A DNA stretch of 64,000 bases from Puia sp. (GTDB lineage Bacteria; Bacteroidota; Bacteroidia; Chitinophagales; Chitinophagaceae). A model generated the notes under the pieces. The model ran no database searches, was not told the origin of the DNA, and saw only the letters and a list, made by a program, of their open reading frames with translations. Position 1 is the first letter of the stretch; each line of letters begins with the position of its first letter. This document shows, one piece after another, positions 45,957 to 55,020 of this stretch. The translations under genes and the position numbers were made by a program. The stretch spans positions 62,001-126,000 of the forward strand of contig JARLGZ010000069.1 of assembly GCA_031292515.1 (NCBI GenBank), written 5' to 3'.

Positions 45957-46841
45957 TTAACCAACCTTTGGAAGAGAATAAAGGGACAGTTTTTCCTGGT
46001 ATAAAATCGCGGCAATTGTTTGAGCTTCCTGCACCCGTTGGATTAAAATGTTTAGGACTCCAGTTGGAACGATGTATTCGTCCTTATACCGGGCATCTAA
46101 ATAGCCATGCTGTAATACCGCATAGATGGCTTCCTCTTCTTTTGTGCTCTTCGGAAATAGCTTGGTTAGTTGATCGGTGAAGTTTTCGACCATCATAAGT
46201 AGGCGGCTAAGGTTATGCGTGTTGGGCCGGTAGCCGGTAAAAACGCGAATCAATGCCCCGCAGGTATGTTCCATTGCCTGATGCAGCATGAATGCAGTAA
46301 GGTCCGGCCTTTCAAAATCCTGAGAATCGACAGCGCTTTTATAGAAATGTTGGGCCAGTCCATACCACCGGGACCAGATGGCCTGTATAATATGTCGTTC
46401 TACTGTAGCCCCTGCCATCTCGAAAGGGGTTTCTAACTCAGTCTGTCCGGAATCATAGACGAGCAAGCCCTTGTTGTATAGGGAAGAAAAGAAAGGATTG
46501 CCTTTGATCAAATTGTCGTTCACAGAATGAACCTTATGGGTGATGCAGTGGACATCAGCCAGGATCTTACACTGTTGTTCGGCAGCAAAGCTGATATCCT
46601 GTTCCAATTGTCCCCTTGTTACAGGCGCAATGATCAGTAAGTCCAGTTTCAGCCGGGAACTATTCCTCATTATTCCTTCATCCAGGAAACATCCCCAATC
46701 CTGATAATGAACAGATCGAAGGCCATAACAAATGATCTTTTCTGGTTGTACGGCAAGGACGATCTTCTGGACCACTTCTGCAAGCAGCTGTTGGAGCGAC
46801 CGTGGCAAGATACCGATGGTAGGAGACATGGAAACGTGCAT
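45957..46841 (-). CDS. MNT-HEPN-like fusion protein
   Basis: The first half resembles a nucleotidyltransferase fold (VQPEKIICYGLRSVHYQDWG, then RLKLDLLIIAP), but the usual GSxARG-type motif is degenerate (YGLRSVHYQDWG), so it may be inactive. The second half is helical and HEPN-like, with LTAFMLHQAMEHTCGALIRVF and TGYRPNTHNLSRLLMM (an R-x3-H-like motif), then DARYKDEYIVP. HEPN proteins are often RNases in toxin-antitoxin and defence settings, and MNT proteins often act as their antitoxins. Here both are in one chain. ATG 46841 is chosen over an upstream GTG. Activity is inferred. Confidence 0.7.
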   Translation of the reverse strand: MHVSMSPTIGILPRSLQQLLAEVVQKIVLAVQPEKIICYGLRSVHYQDWGCFLDEGIMRNSSRLKLDLLIIAPVTRGQLEQDISFAAEQQCKILADVHCITHKVHSVNDNLIKGNPFFSSLYNKGLLVYDSGQTELETPFEMAGATVERHIIQAIWSRWYGLAQHFYKSAVDSQDFERPDLTAFMLHQAMEHTCGALIRVFTGYRPNTHNLSRLLMMVENFTDQLTKLFPKSTKEEEAIYAVLQHGYLDARYKDEYIVPTGVLNILIQRVQEAQTIAAILYQEKLSLYSLPKVG

Positions 46842-47149
46842 AGACACTTACATTTAGAGTTTATGAAATGTAAGTCTGCTGTAAGCCGAGTCGCGATACA
46901 AAAACATAGGGCGGGCCCCGTCTTACCGAACAGAGGCACCGCCAAGCGCCCACAAACGATAAGCTGATAGGGGCCCACCCTATGTGATATAGAATGGGCT
47001 TTCACTATCATCTCGTTTGTTTGAAAAATTGGCGGTTTTCTGTTCGAGACTTTATAGCGAAGTCCTTCAGTTATGAAGAACGTCAAAAATACTATTTATT
47101 GATCGCCGTAGAAATGGCGTTATTTACTCCTGCGAATATAATAGATTTA
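46842..47149. other. Intergenic region between divergent genes
   Basis: About 300 bases with no convincing gene. The right half is AT-rich and leads into the XRE promoter. No hairpin is obvious. Confidence 0.5.
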
Positions 47150-47180
47150 TTTTATTGATTATCAATAATTTATAACTTTG
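47150..47180 (+). promoter_or_regulatory. Promoter of the XRE regulator
   Basis: TAACTTTG at 47173-47180 is a full -7 match, with TTTT 19 bases upstream at 47150-47153 (three of four of TTTG). It sits 64 bases before the ATG at 47245. Confidence 0.6.
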
Positions 47181-47244
47181 TTTGGATGTGTTTTTAATAA
47201 AATGACTTCCAACCATTTATTACGGTCATCAACAATTTAAACCT

Positions 47245-47622
47245 ATGTCCGAGTCTATTCACCAAGGTACAAGCCTGCGTTATCTTCGCTTATTGAGCGG
47301 AATGAAGCAGGAATTCTTTGCACGGAAAATGGGTGTAAAGCAACAACAAATATCACGATGGGAGAAGCAGGAAAAGATTCCTAAAGCGAAGCTGGAACGA
47401 GCAGCGGAGATCCTGAATATCCCGGTGGATGTCTTTGAAAAATTCGATGAAAGCAGCCTGCTGAAGCTCGCGGCCGGGGTTAAATTGGAAGACATTTTCC
47501 CATCTTCCAAAGAGATGGTCGATTATTTTATGGAGGAGTTGGCAAAGAAAGATAAGCAAATCGAGGAGCTGAAATTCGCGCTAGCTGAAAACAGAATGGG
47601 CGGAAATGATAGTCAAGAATAG
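47245..47622 (+). CDS. XRE-family helix-turn-helix regulator
   Basis: A 125-residue protein. Residues 8-65 form a classic HTH_3: TSLRYLRLLSGMKQEFFARK, GVKQQQISRWEKQEKIPKAK and LERAAEILNIPVDVFEKF. The C-terminal part is a coiled coil (FMEELAKKDKQIEELKFALA) that should mediate dimerisation. No toxin gene follows in the same direction; the AbiE pair converges from the right. It may regulate the element or the AbiE operon. Confidence 0.9.
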   Translation: MSESIHQGTSLRYLRLLSGMKQEFFARKMGVKQQQISRWEKQEKIPKAKLERAAEILNIPVDVFEKFDESSLLKLAAGVKLEDIFPSSKEMVDYFMEELAKKDKQIEELKFALAENRMGGNDSQE

Positions 47623-47658
47623 GGAAATATGTTATTACAGAGGTCTTCCTGTTCTCTA

Positions 47659-48735
47659 TTAAGAAATCAAATTCAATAATTCTAGGCACTTATACCAATA
47701 AAAAAAGGCTGCCTGATCAGGGAGACGCTTCAGCTTATTAAGGACGTTCCATTGGAGATTTTTAATTACCAGCTCCGAATGATCCTGCTGGTTATAACGT
47801 TCCAGAGGCGTATGATCCTTAGTCAATAGCCTAGCACATAAATAGGCGATTTTGGCGGAAGCAGTAATCGCCTCATCAATCCGAAAGTTTTCTAACACCG
47901 GGAACTCACCGAAATTGGCAATTCCCCGCTGAAGCTCCAGGAACCGCGACTTATCCGGCTCAGTAGTGCTACGATTCCGGAAGCCGATTAGCCGACAGGC
48001 GTTGACGGTATCCCGGAGAATATCATCGGGTTCAATTGTAAGGTTTCTATAAGCTATTTCCTGGGCGGCAAAGGAGGAAAAGCTACTGGCTACTTCCGAT
48101 ACCGCCTGGATATGGTTAAATAAGTTTCCCAGGTCATAGAGCTGTTTGATCATCTCCAGCTCTTTTCCTTTTCCATAGAGGATGCCGGTTGTGGTTGGAG
48201 CGAAGGCGGTCAATTTATCTCCAGTGATGCCTTCTACTGTTGGGAGATTGACATGGATCAATGTGGCTGTTTCGATGAAGAGGCTTTGTATGGGCCGTTG
48301 CTGCGTGGTTGGATAGTGAGCTTTTTCGAATAGAATATCCAATAAAATATAGTTCGAATTCTTATTGACCCGAGAGTCATATTCTAGTTCATAATGCGCT
48401 TTAGGTATTCCTGGCTGATAACTCCTTTTTCCGTCCAACTTCCACCTTACGAAATGAGACGTCTCTATAACCTTATCCAATACGTTCTCTATTTCTTCTC
48501 TGCTCTCTTCTGTGATAATGTCGATATCCACCGAGAACCGTGTAGCCTTATCCAATAACAGCATAAGGCTGGTCCCTCCTTTGAATGTGAAATGAAGACT
48601 CTGGGTTTGCAGGTGTTGGAGTAAGGAAAGGGCATGAATCATCTTCTCCAGCAATGGCGGGTTTATTTTTTCATAACCTTTCTGCTTGCGGAAACTGTCG
48701 ATCCATTCTTTTTCAAAGCAATGCAATCCGATCAT
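47659..48735 (-). CDS. abiEii: AbiEii/AbiGii nucleotidyltransferase toxin
   Basis: The toxin of the type IV AbiE toxin-antitoxin system, a DNA polymerase beta-like nucleotidyltransferase. Motif 1 is FKGGTSLMLLL followed by RFSVDIDIIT, which supplies the metal-binding acids, and a later motif is LPTVEGITGDKLTAFAP with the basic patch GKGKELEMIKQLYDLGNLF. At 358 residues it is at the upper end of the family. Relatives stop growth by modifying RNA. It starts 3 bases after the AbiEi-like gene, as expected of an operon. Confidence 0.9.
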   Translation of the reverse strand: MIGLHCFEKEWIDSFRKQKGYEKINPPLLEKMIHALSLLQHLQTQSLHFTFKGGTSLMLLLDKATRFSVDIDIITEESREEIENVLDKVIETSHFVRWKLDGKRSYQPGIPKAHYELEYDSRVNKNSNYILLDILFEKAHYPTTQQRPIQSLFIETATLIHVNLPTVEGITGDKLTAFAPTTTGILYGKGKELEMIKQLYDLGNLFNHIQAVSEVASSFSSFAAQEIAYRNLTIEPDDILRDTVNACRLIGFRNRSTTEPDKSRFLELQRGIANFGEFPVLENFRIDEAITASAKIAYLCARLLTKDHTPLERYNQQDHSELVIKNLQWNVLNKLKRLPDQAAFFYWYKCLELLNLIS

Positions 48736-48738
48736 CGA

Positions 48739-49491
48739 TCATTTTATTAGGGTGTCCGGGACATATTTCGAGAGCAATGCATTCAGTTCGGGCTCCTTTC
48801 CCCGACGTTTGGCATAGTTGAACAAGGTGGCATAATTAATGGCGTAGCGTTCAACGGCATGTTCGAACACCCTTTCCACTTCTGCTCCCTGAAGAAAGCG
48901 GAATATGCTCTTGCCCTCGTAGATGTCTACCAATATTTTTTCTAGTGTTGGAACAACCACGGACTGTCCATCATCGGTTGTAATGTCCTGTACAGGAGCT
49001 CTGGAAATTAAAGGTAGTAAGACTATCGGTATTTCTTTGAAGTTATTTCGTGGTAGCGGACCTTTCACGTCCCAAACGACATTGTTATAACCGTTATCAC
49101 CTAATAAATTGGCAAACGATTCCTGGAGATCCTTTTCGATTTCAAAAATAATGCGCTCGAAATTGAATTGGTGGACTGTAAATTCGTTGAGCCAAGTAAG
49201 GTTCCACACACAGTACCGGGTATCCCGGAAGTTCTTGGTAAATAGCTGGGCTAGTTCTTTTACGGTAGGGTCAATGATAGGGTTATAAAAAGGGTGTACA
49301 TCCACAGTATACCATCCCTTTCTCACCTCACGGAGGATATTCTTTTTCTTGAGATCATATATCCGCCAACCAAGGGTACCTTCTTTCATTTCTCCTTCCG
49401 TATCTAAATAATAGTCATAAAGCTCCTGTCGGGAAAATGGTGCTCTCCCCTTAAAGTAATCTATAAACTGGTTTTTTATTCTTTGTTTCAT
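48739..49491 (-). CDS. AbiEi-like antitoxin (DUF6577-type)
   Basis: The probable antitoxin and repressor. The first 75 residues hold a winged-helix-like domain (FSRQELYDYYLDTEGEMKEG, LGWRIYDLKKKNIL, VRKGWYTVD). The remaining part (VVVPTLEKILVDIYEGKSIF) resembles the AbiEi C-terminal domain that counters the toxin. The start is ATG 49491. Two inverted repeats lie just upstream, fitting negative autoregulation as known for AbiEi proteins. The toxin gene follows directly. Confidence 0.82.
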   Translation of the reverse strand: MKQRIKNQFIDYFKGRAPFSRQELYDYYLDTEGEMKEGTLGWRIYDLKKKNILREVRKGWYTVDVHPFYNPIIDPTVKELAQLFTKNFRDTRYCVWNLTWLNEFTVHQFNFERIIFEIEKDLQESFANLLGDNGYNNVVWDVKGPLPRNNFKEIPIVLLPLISRAPVQDITTDDGQSVVVPTLEKILVDIYEGKSIFRFLQGAEVERVFEHAVERYAINYATLFNYAKRRGKEPELNALLSKYVPDTLIK

Positions 49492-49501
49492 CAAAAATTA
49501 G

Positions 49502-49567
49502 CCATTTTATAAATAAAATGGTGTTTATTTGAAATTAAATATAAGCCAATATTCTATGTTATTGGCT
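49502..49567 (-). promoter_or_regulatory. Two inverted repeats upstream of abiEi (candidate operators)
   Basis: The first, at 49502-49521, is ccatttta-taaa-taaaatgg with perfect 8-base arms, 11 bases before the start codon. The second, at 49544-49567, has arms agccaata and tattggct around 8 bases. Both lie in AT-rich sequence where the promoter should be. AbiEi relatives repress their own operon by binding paired inverted repeats. Confidence 0.6.
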
Positions 49568-50297
49568 ATTATTTGAAATATATTAAACTTATTGAATTAA
49601 TAAGTTGATTTACAGTCAATTTGAAAAGAATGTCAAATTATTCTGTTTAAAACTTTTGTAGTGATTAGCATAAGCCCAGTTTGTAAAAAACCTTCCTTAT
49701 ACCTCAACGAACTGATATTCTACTTCAAGACCGAGTTCTGAAAGGAAATATATGGGAGTCTGTAACCCATGACTGGATGATAGAGATCATCGACTTGCTG
49801 GACTTCCCCCTCCAGCAGTACATCCAGACCTTCTACCACACTACCTGTCCTCACGTCGGCAGTCGATCCTACCGTATACCAGGACCACACATACATGCGC
49901 CTCTAAAACTCGACAATGTTTCAGGAGGACATCGTGGCCAAAGGTCTCCTACCCACCGTCACAGCCAACTGGGACAAGCTAAAGGAAGTCAGAAAGTGTT
50001 CCGACTGCCCCTTCCGACACCACAAGAAAGGCCGGATCACATTACAGGCCTTTCTTATAAGAGCCACATCTCTCCTCCTCCTCTCACCCAGAACACACAT
50101 TTAGCTATCTTAGCTCCTTCCGATAGCAATCGATTCTGTTTTGGATGTCAATTTATGCGAAGTTTTGAAGAATAAAGAACCCCAAAAAAACCGAAAAAAA
50201 AGAAATAGACGGCTGCGAAGCGCTTCGCAAATCTTCGTGACTGACTCTTTAAAAAAGCAGGAAATATCAGGGCAAAATGTTAACGGTATTTTCGCAA
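49568..50297. other. Unassigned region, possible decayed gene
   Basis: About 730 bases with no intact gene. A plus-strand frame opening near 49690 reads as plausible protein (LQDRVLKGNIWESVTHDWM, then IEIIDLLDFPLQQYIQTFYH) before turning Pro/His-rich, and another frame from 49916 (MFQEDIVAKGLLPTVTANWD, KCSDCPF) looks better there. This would fit a frameshifted remnant, but no family was recognised. The 3' part is A-rich (50171-50207) and contains a perfect palindrome. Confidence 0.4.
50214..50229. repeat. 16-bp perfect palindrome
   Basis: tgcgaagcgcttcgca is its own reverse complement and follows an A-rich tract. It could be a protein-binding site or half of a terminator for the minus-strand gene at 50298-50819. 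Confidence 0.55.
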
Positions 50298-50819
50298 TCA
50301 AAGTTTAACGGGTACTACATGCTTTATTTGACCTTGAAAGACGACCACAGCCTCTGTTGCACCTGAAGTGGGGTTTTGATCCGAATAAAAATTGGGATAT
50401 TTGATTAGATCGACGCATATTGTCTCAGTCGGTGGGGCGGGGTTAGTGGGGGAATGCCAATAATACAGCTGCTGAAAACGTCCGAAGAAACTGCGATCGT
50501 CAGTGAAGATGAATTTGACTAGCTGACCTGAATATTTATTGAATATCTCCTTTAGAGGGGTTCCTGACAGATCTTTCAAGCTTTCTTTATTGACCGGGAC
50601 GTTAAACAATTCGCAATACTCCTTCCACCTGTTTGACAAGGCCGTTCGGTCTTTGTCTGAAAAATCTTCATTTTCTACGAAGAGGTGAAGGACGCACGAC
50701 TCTTGCCCGTCGTAGGTCTCAACGCTCATTTGCTTGCGAAAAAGTGAATAAAGCTCTTGATCTGAATCTGCGAGCCATCCGAGAAAAAGATCGGTTCCTG
50801 TTAACGTTAATGTTTGCAT
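50298..50819 (-). CDS. Hypothetical protein (173 aa)
   Basis: A soluble acidic protein with no signal peptide (starts MQTLTLTGTDLFLGWLADSD). Mixed alpha/beta; segments such as FIFTDDRSFFGRFQQLYYWH and EAVVVFQGQIKHVVPVKL suggest a small beta-rich C-terminal part. No family is recognised. It is divergent from the Gabija operon, with about 240 bases between, and could be an accessory or separate defence gene. Confidence 0.6.
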   Translation of the reverse strand: MQTLTLTGTDLFLGWLADSDQELYSLFRKQMSVETYDGQESCVLHLFVENEDFSDKDRTALSNRWKEYCELFNVPVNKESLKDLSGTPLKEIFNKYSGQLVKFIFTDDRSFFGRFQQLYYWHSPTNPAPPTETICVDLIKYPNFYSDQNPTSGATEAVVVFQGQIKHVVPVKL

Positions 50820-51058
50820 ATAGACAAATATACTAATAAATTTAGCTATTTCATTGAGTTGGAGGGCGTTTTGCTCGTCAAAAGGTCGGTGGGACGAACG
50901 GGTGGCATATTTCCTAAGTTGGACGCATAGGGAAAGACAAAGAGCGCTATCACATACATGCTAGGCTTCAAAGGCGGCCTGCGAGAATTACTCCCGAAAT
51001 GCGCGGCCGGAAAGCTGACTTTCTGATTTTGGCTATATTTACAGAAATAACCCCTCCT

Positions 51059-52960
51059 ATGTTTCTATCGCAGTTGCAGCTTTGGAATTTTCGAAAGTTT
51101 GGAAATGCCGGGGCTTTTGATCTTACGAACCCTCACCTTATAGTCCTGTTTAACCAAGGACTGACCTTGCTGATCGGCGAGAACGATTCGGGTAAGACAG
51201 CCATTATTGACGCTATAAAGCTGGTCCTTAAAACCCATAGTGTTGACTGGATAAAAATTGAACATGAAGACTTCTTTAGCAATGCCACCCAGCTACGGAT
51301 TGAGTGCTATTTTGAAGGCCTCACCGATGAGGAAGCCAAAAATTTCACCGAATTCTTGGGATGGGACGCGGTAAAGAATGCCCCATTTTTAAAAGTCTTT
51401 TTGGATGTCTCGCGGTCTGCAGAACGGATTTTTCCGGCTGACGTGAAGGCTGGGGCAGATGATGAAGGGCATATACTCAGTGCAGAGGTGCGAGATAAAA
51501 TAAAGACCATTTATTTAAGACCCTTGCGCGATGCGGAAAATGAACTTTCTTCCAGAAGGAATTCCCGCCTCTCCCAGATCTTGCACAGTCACGAGGCATT
51601 TAAGGATAAACAAGGCCATAGGCTGGTAACCCTGTCGCAAGAATTAAACAAAGAGGTAGCTGCCTATTTCAAAGGCCAGAAAGCCGATGGTACCGCCCTT
51701 GCCGCCGCCGATCAAGGAGGAATGGAACTCAAGACGGTGATGGATACTTATCTTGAGCAGTTCTCCGGCAAAAAGACGCATTTTACGATGACGAGTCAGG
51801 ATCTAAAAAATATTCTGGAATCCTTGTCGTTGCTTTTTGATGGGGCTGTCAACCTGGGGCTTGGCAGCCATAATCTACTCTGTATTGCAGCCGAGTTATT
51901 GCACCTGGAAAAAGTCGGCTGGGACGGGCTTCGCCTGGGTCTAGTTGAGGAAATTGAGGCGCATCTGCACCCACAAATCCAGATGCAGGTCATTGAGGCG
52001 CTGCAAAAGGATGCGGCGGCCAAAAAAGTACAACTGATTTTTACCACCCATAGCCCTAACATCGGCTCCAAAATAAATCTGGAAAATCTCATTATTTGTC
52101 AAGGCGGTGCTGTCTTTCCCATGGGCAAAGCCGCTACAATGTTGGACGCTACTGACTATACGTTCTTACAGCGGTTTTTAGATACCACGAAAGCAAATTT
52201 GTTTTTTGCCCGGGGAGTCGTCTTGGTAGAGGGATGGGCTGAGGAGTTATTGCTGCCGGAGCTGGCAAGAAAAATCGACATAAATCTTACACAAAAGGGA
52301 GTATCGGTCATAAATATTGCTAGCACCGCCTTTCTGAGATATGCCAATATTTTCAAGCGAAGGGGGTCGAGGCAAATGGCCTGCAAAGTGGCTTTGATCA
52401 CCGATGTAGATGTGAAGCCTGTTGAGGCGGGGGGAAATGTGACCGAGCCGGATCCTGCCAACCCGGGTGCCGACATAACCAGGCCTATTACCGCTGCGGA
52501 TGTAACAGCCAAAATAGCAGCTAAAAGGCTTGCGGTCGCTACAAAATACAATGGTCAGGTCGTTCAAACTTACGTCAGTGCGCTATGGACCTTGGAATAC
52601 TGTTTGGCTATGTCACTCAAATTAAGAAAGCTTTTTTACAAATCTGTATTAGAAGCGCTGCTGGAGCAAAAGCAGGACGATGGTGTACAGAATCTCACAG
52701 CTTATCAGAATGCGATCACGAACATTGATAGCCATTTTAATAACTGGACGGACCCTGTGGAGCATATTGCTTATGCCATCATGGTCCAAATATTGGAGGG
52801 CACTAATAATGTGGGGGTGGCGCAGGATAAAATATCAAAATCAATCATCGCCCAGCGCTTTGCCAGTAATCTAAGTTCGGACACTGCCATTACGGATTTG
52901 ACTACCGAAACAAGTTTAACTTACCTTTTTGATGCCATTCGTTATGCAGCCAGTAACTGA
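51059..52960 (+). CDS. gajA: Gabija GajA-like ATP-dependent nuclease (OLD family)
   Basis: The start is ATG 51059 (MFLSQLQLWNFRKF), the usual opening of SMC-like ATPases; an upstream frame adds unrelated residues. Walker A is GENDSGKT at 40-47, and Walker B with the signature region is GLVEEIEAHLHPQIQ, followed by IFTTHSPNI. The C-terminal TOPRIM domain has VVLVEGWAEELLLPELARK and VALITDVDV, whose acids bind metal. GajA proteins cut DNA when nucleotides fall during phage infection. At 633 residues it is somewhat longer than the reference GajA. The helicase gene follows with a 17-base overlap. Confidence 0.9.
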   Translation: MFLSQLQLWNFRKFGNAGAFDLTNPHLIVLFNQGLTLLIGENDSGKTAIIDAIKLVLKTHSVDWIKIEHEDFFSNATQLRIECYFEGLTDEEAKNFTEFLGWDAVKNAPFLKVFLDVSRSAERIFPADVKAGADDEGHILSAEVRDKIKTIYLRPLRDAENELSSRRNSRLSQILHSHEAFKDKQGHRLVTLSQELNKEVAAYFKGQKADGTALAAADQGGMELKTVMDTYLEQFSGKKTHFTMTSQDLKNILESLSLLFDGAVNLGLGSHNLLCIAAELLHLEKVGWDGLRLGLVEEIEAHLHPQIQMQVIEALQKDAAAKKVQLIFTTHSPNIGSKINLENLIICQGGAVFPMGKAATMLDATDYTFLQRFLDTTKANLFFARGVVLVEGWAEELLLPELARKIDINLTQKGVSVINIASTAFLRYANIFKRRGSRQMACKVALITDVDVKPVEAGGNVTEPDPANPGADITRPITAADVTAKIAAKRLAVATKYNGQVVQTYVSALWTLEYCLAMSLKLRKLFYKSVLEALLEQKQDDGVQNLTAYQNAITNIDSHFNNWTDPVEHIAYAIMVQILEGTNNVGVAQDKISKSIIAQRFASNLSSDTAITDLTTETSLTYLFDAIRYAASN

Positions 52961-54923
52961 TGCCGAAATTCAGTATGCGGAAAACATCCTTTTCGGTCGT
53001 ACCGGTGTCTTTGACCCAGAGCGAACGACGTTTATTAAGGAGCTACAAACCTGCGATCTCCAGGCGGTGCCTGGTAGCGGAAAAACAACCGTGCTGTTGG
53101 CAAAGCTGTTGATCCTAGAAAAAAGGCTCCCCTTTCCAGATCACCGGGCGGTGTTAGTCATCTCTCACACCAATGCAGCCATCGATGAAATAAAAGAGCG
53201 CATTGGCCCATATTGCCCAAAGCTGTTTTCTGCTCCCCACTTCATCGGGACAATTCAGGCCTTTGTCGATAAGTTTCTGGCTATACCGTACTACGTTCAT
53301 GTGTATAAAAGAAAGCCGGCCAGGATCGACGACGAAATATTTACGGAGCGGGCCGCAAAATTTCCACTCTCCGTCTTGCAGGGTTTTACCCGTCCCATCC
53401 AGAATAATGCTATAAGGTATTTGCGCGCCAATGGGGAAGGGCTGGCGTTTCGCCTCTCTCCGAATGCGGCTGGAGACATCCTGACAAGGGGATATAAGGG
53501 TAATGTTGTGGCGCCCAGAAAACCGGGAAATGGCGCCGATTGGACAGCGCAGGAAAAACAGGATATATATAACTGGATTGTCGCCTTTAGAAGGCGGTTG
53601 CTCTCTGATGGATACCTGAGTTTTGATGATGCCTATTTAATGGCTGAAAAATATTTAGCTCAGTTTCCGAGGATCATCCCAATCTTACAGCAGCGTTTTG
53701 CACTGGTGTTTGTCGATGAAATGCAGGATATGAATCCTGACCAGTATCAACTACTGGAGAACCTATTCGGGGCGGCCGCCCACTGCCGTTTTCAAAGAAT
53801 CGGAGACAATAACCAGTCAATATTTGATGACGGTGGTGCCTCTGTCTGGGTAAACAGACCAATGGTCCTTCCTATCACAGGCAGTCATCGGCTCTCTCCA
53901 GCCATTGCAGCGGTCGTGGAGCGCCTGGCCCTTGTTCCCATCGCAGTTCACGGACATGGGGTAAATCTTGACGGCAGTCCTATAAATATTAAGCCGCGTA
54001 TTTTTAGGTATCAGGACGGTAATGCCCACGAGGTAATTGCAGCTTTTGCTGGCTATATTCAGCAATTGGAGCAATCCGGTCATCTTCCGGCTGGTGGCCC
54101 TGATGGATATCATGCGGTTTGTTGGGTAGCACAGCCGGATTCCCCAAAAACGAGATTGCCCACCTATTATCCGACCTATAATAAGGCAGGCACAACACCG
54201 TCGGTCAACCATGGGAACCTGGAGGATTACCTGTCGATATTTCCAGATGGTCGCTCGATGCGGGCCGTAAATATAAATGTACTTAATGGTCTGCTCAAGG
54301 TGCTACGATTGGAAGGGGTTCATGATAGCTCCGGCCGATATTTTACAAAAACCTCTTTGCTGGAACATATAAAAGGTACCCAAGGGACCCAATATGATAC
54401 ACTGCGGCGAACCCTTTTTACCATATGCCGATCTGTGATGGCCGGGGACACTGCGGGCGCATTGGCAACGCTAAGAGCATATATCCCCCAACTACTTACC
54501 TTATTTCATAAGCCGGTTGCGGCTAGTGCCACTTTTATTAATGGCACAGCCCCTGCTCCTGCGGCCGCCGTCCCACCACCAGCGCCGGCAAGTAACGTCT
54601 TTACATCTGGCGCTATCAAAGTACAAGTAGGCACTGTCCATTCCGTCAAAGGACAAACGCATACAGCAACCTTATACCTGGAGAGTTGCTATCAACGAAC
54701 CGTGCAGGGTTCGGGAAACCATGAGTCAGAGCGGCTGGCGGGCTTTTTGCTCGGCCAGCCAAGACCGGCCCAGATCCATGCTTATACGCAGCAATCGCTA
54801 CGGATGGCCTACGTGGGTTTTTCCCGTCCTACCCATTTGCTATGTTTTGCAGTTCACCAGGACCGTTTTGCTGCACGTTTGGCAGGGCTGGACCTAAATT
54901 GCTGGGATGTGGTCGACGTTTAA
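52944..54923 (+). CDS. gajB: Gabija GajB-like UvrD/PcrA-type helicase
   Basis: A superfamily 1 helicase of about 659 residues, overlapping gajA. Motif I is AVPGSGKTT near 41-49, motif Ia is VISHTNAAIDEIKER, motif II is LVFVDEMQDMNPDQY near 255, and motif III is RIGDNNQSIF. Motif V is GTVHSVKGQTHTATLYLE and motif VI AYVGFSRPTHLL. GajB senses DNA ends and activates GajA in the known system. It is longer than the reference, mainly through a large middle region and a Pro/Ala linker near 530-552 (APAPAAAVPPPAPA). The start is ATG 52944; ATG 52932 is possible. Confidence 0.88.
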   Translation: MQPVTDAEIQYAENILFGRTGVFDPERTTFIKELQTCDLQAVPGSGKTTVLLAKLLILEKRLPFPDHRAVLVISHTNAAIDEIKERIGPYCPKLFSAPHFIGTIQAFVDKFLAIPYYVHVYKRKPARIDDEIFTERAAKFPLSVLQGFTRPIQNNAIRYLRANGEGLAFRLSPNAAGDILTRGYKGNVVAPRKPGNGADWTAQEKQDIYNWIVAFRRRLLSDGYLSFDDAYLMAEKYLAQFPRIIPILQQRFALVFVDEMQDMNPDQYQLLENLFGAAAHCRFQRIGDNNQSIFDDGGASVWVNRPMVLPITGSHRLSPAIAAVVERLALVPIAVHGHGVNLDGSPINIKPRIFRYQDGNAHEVIAAFAGYIQQLEQSGHLPAGGPDGYHAVCWVAQPDSPKTRLPTYYPTYNKAGTTPSVNHGNLEDYLSIFPDGRSMRAVNINVLNGLLKVLRLEGVHDSSGRYFTKTSLLEHIKGTQGTQYDTLRRTLFTICRSVMAGDTAGALATLRAYIPQLLTLFHKPVAASATFINGTAPAPAAAVPPPAPASNVFTSGAIKVQVGTVHSVKGQTHTATLYLESCYQRTVQGSGNHESERLAGFLLGQPRPAQIHAYTQQSLRMAYVGFSRPTHLLCFAVHQDRFAARLAGLDLNCWDVVDV

Positions 54924-55020
54924 GTCCGGAAACGCAGGCTATGGCTAAGATACACTTGTTCATGTCCGTTTGCGCAAATTGGCGACATCAAGGCAGCTCG
55001 ATGGTACCGGTTGCGTAAAA

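Noticed and set aside
45957-49494. Transposase or IS ends within the island
   Set aside because: No DDE or HUH transposase motifs and no IS-like terminal repeats were seen; the inverted repeats near 49502-49567 fit operators better.
49777-50175. 132-codon plus-strand frame in the island gap
   Set aside because: Only its first 30 residues look protein-like; the rest is Pro/His-rich and another frame fits better downstream, so it is described as a possible remnant instead.
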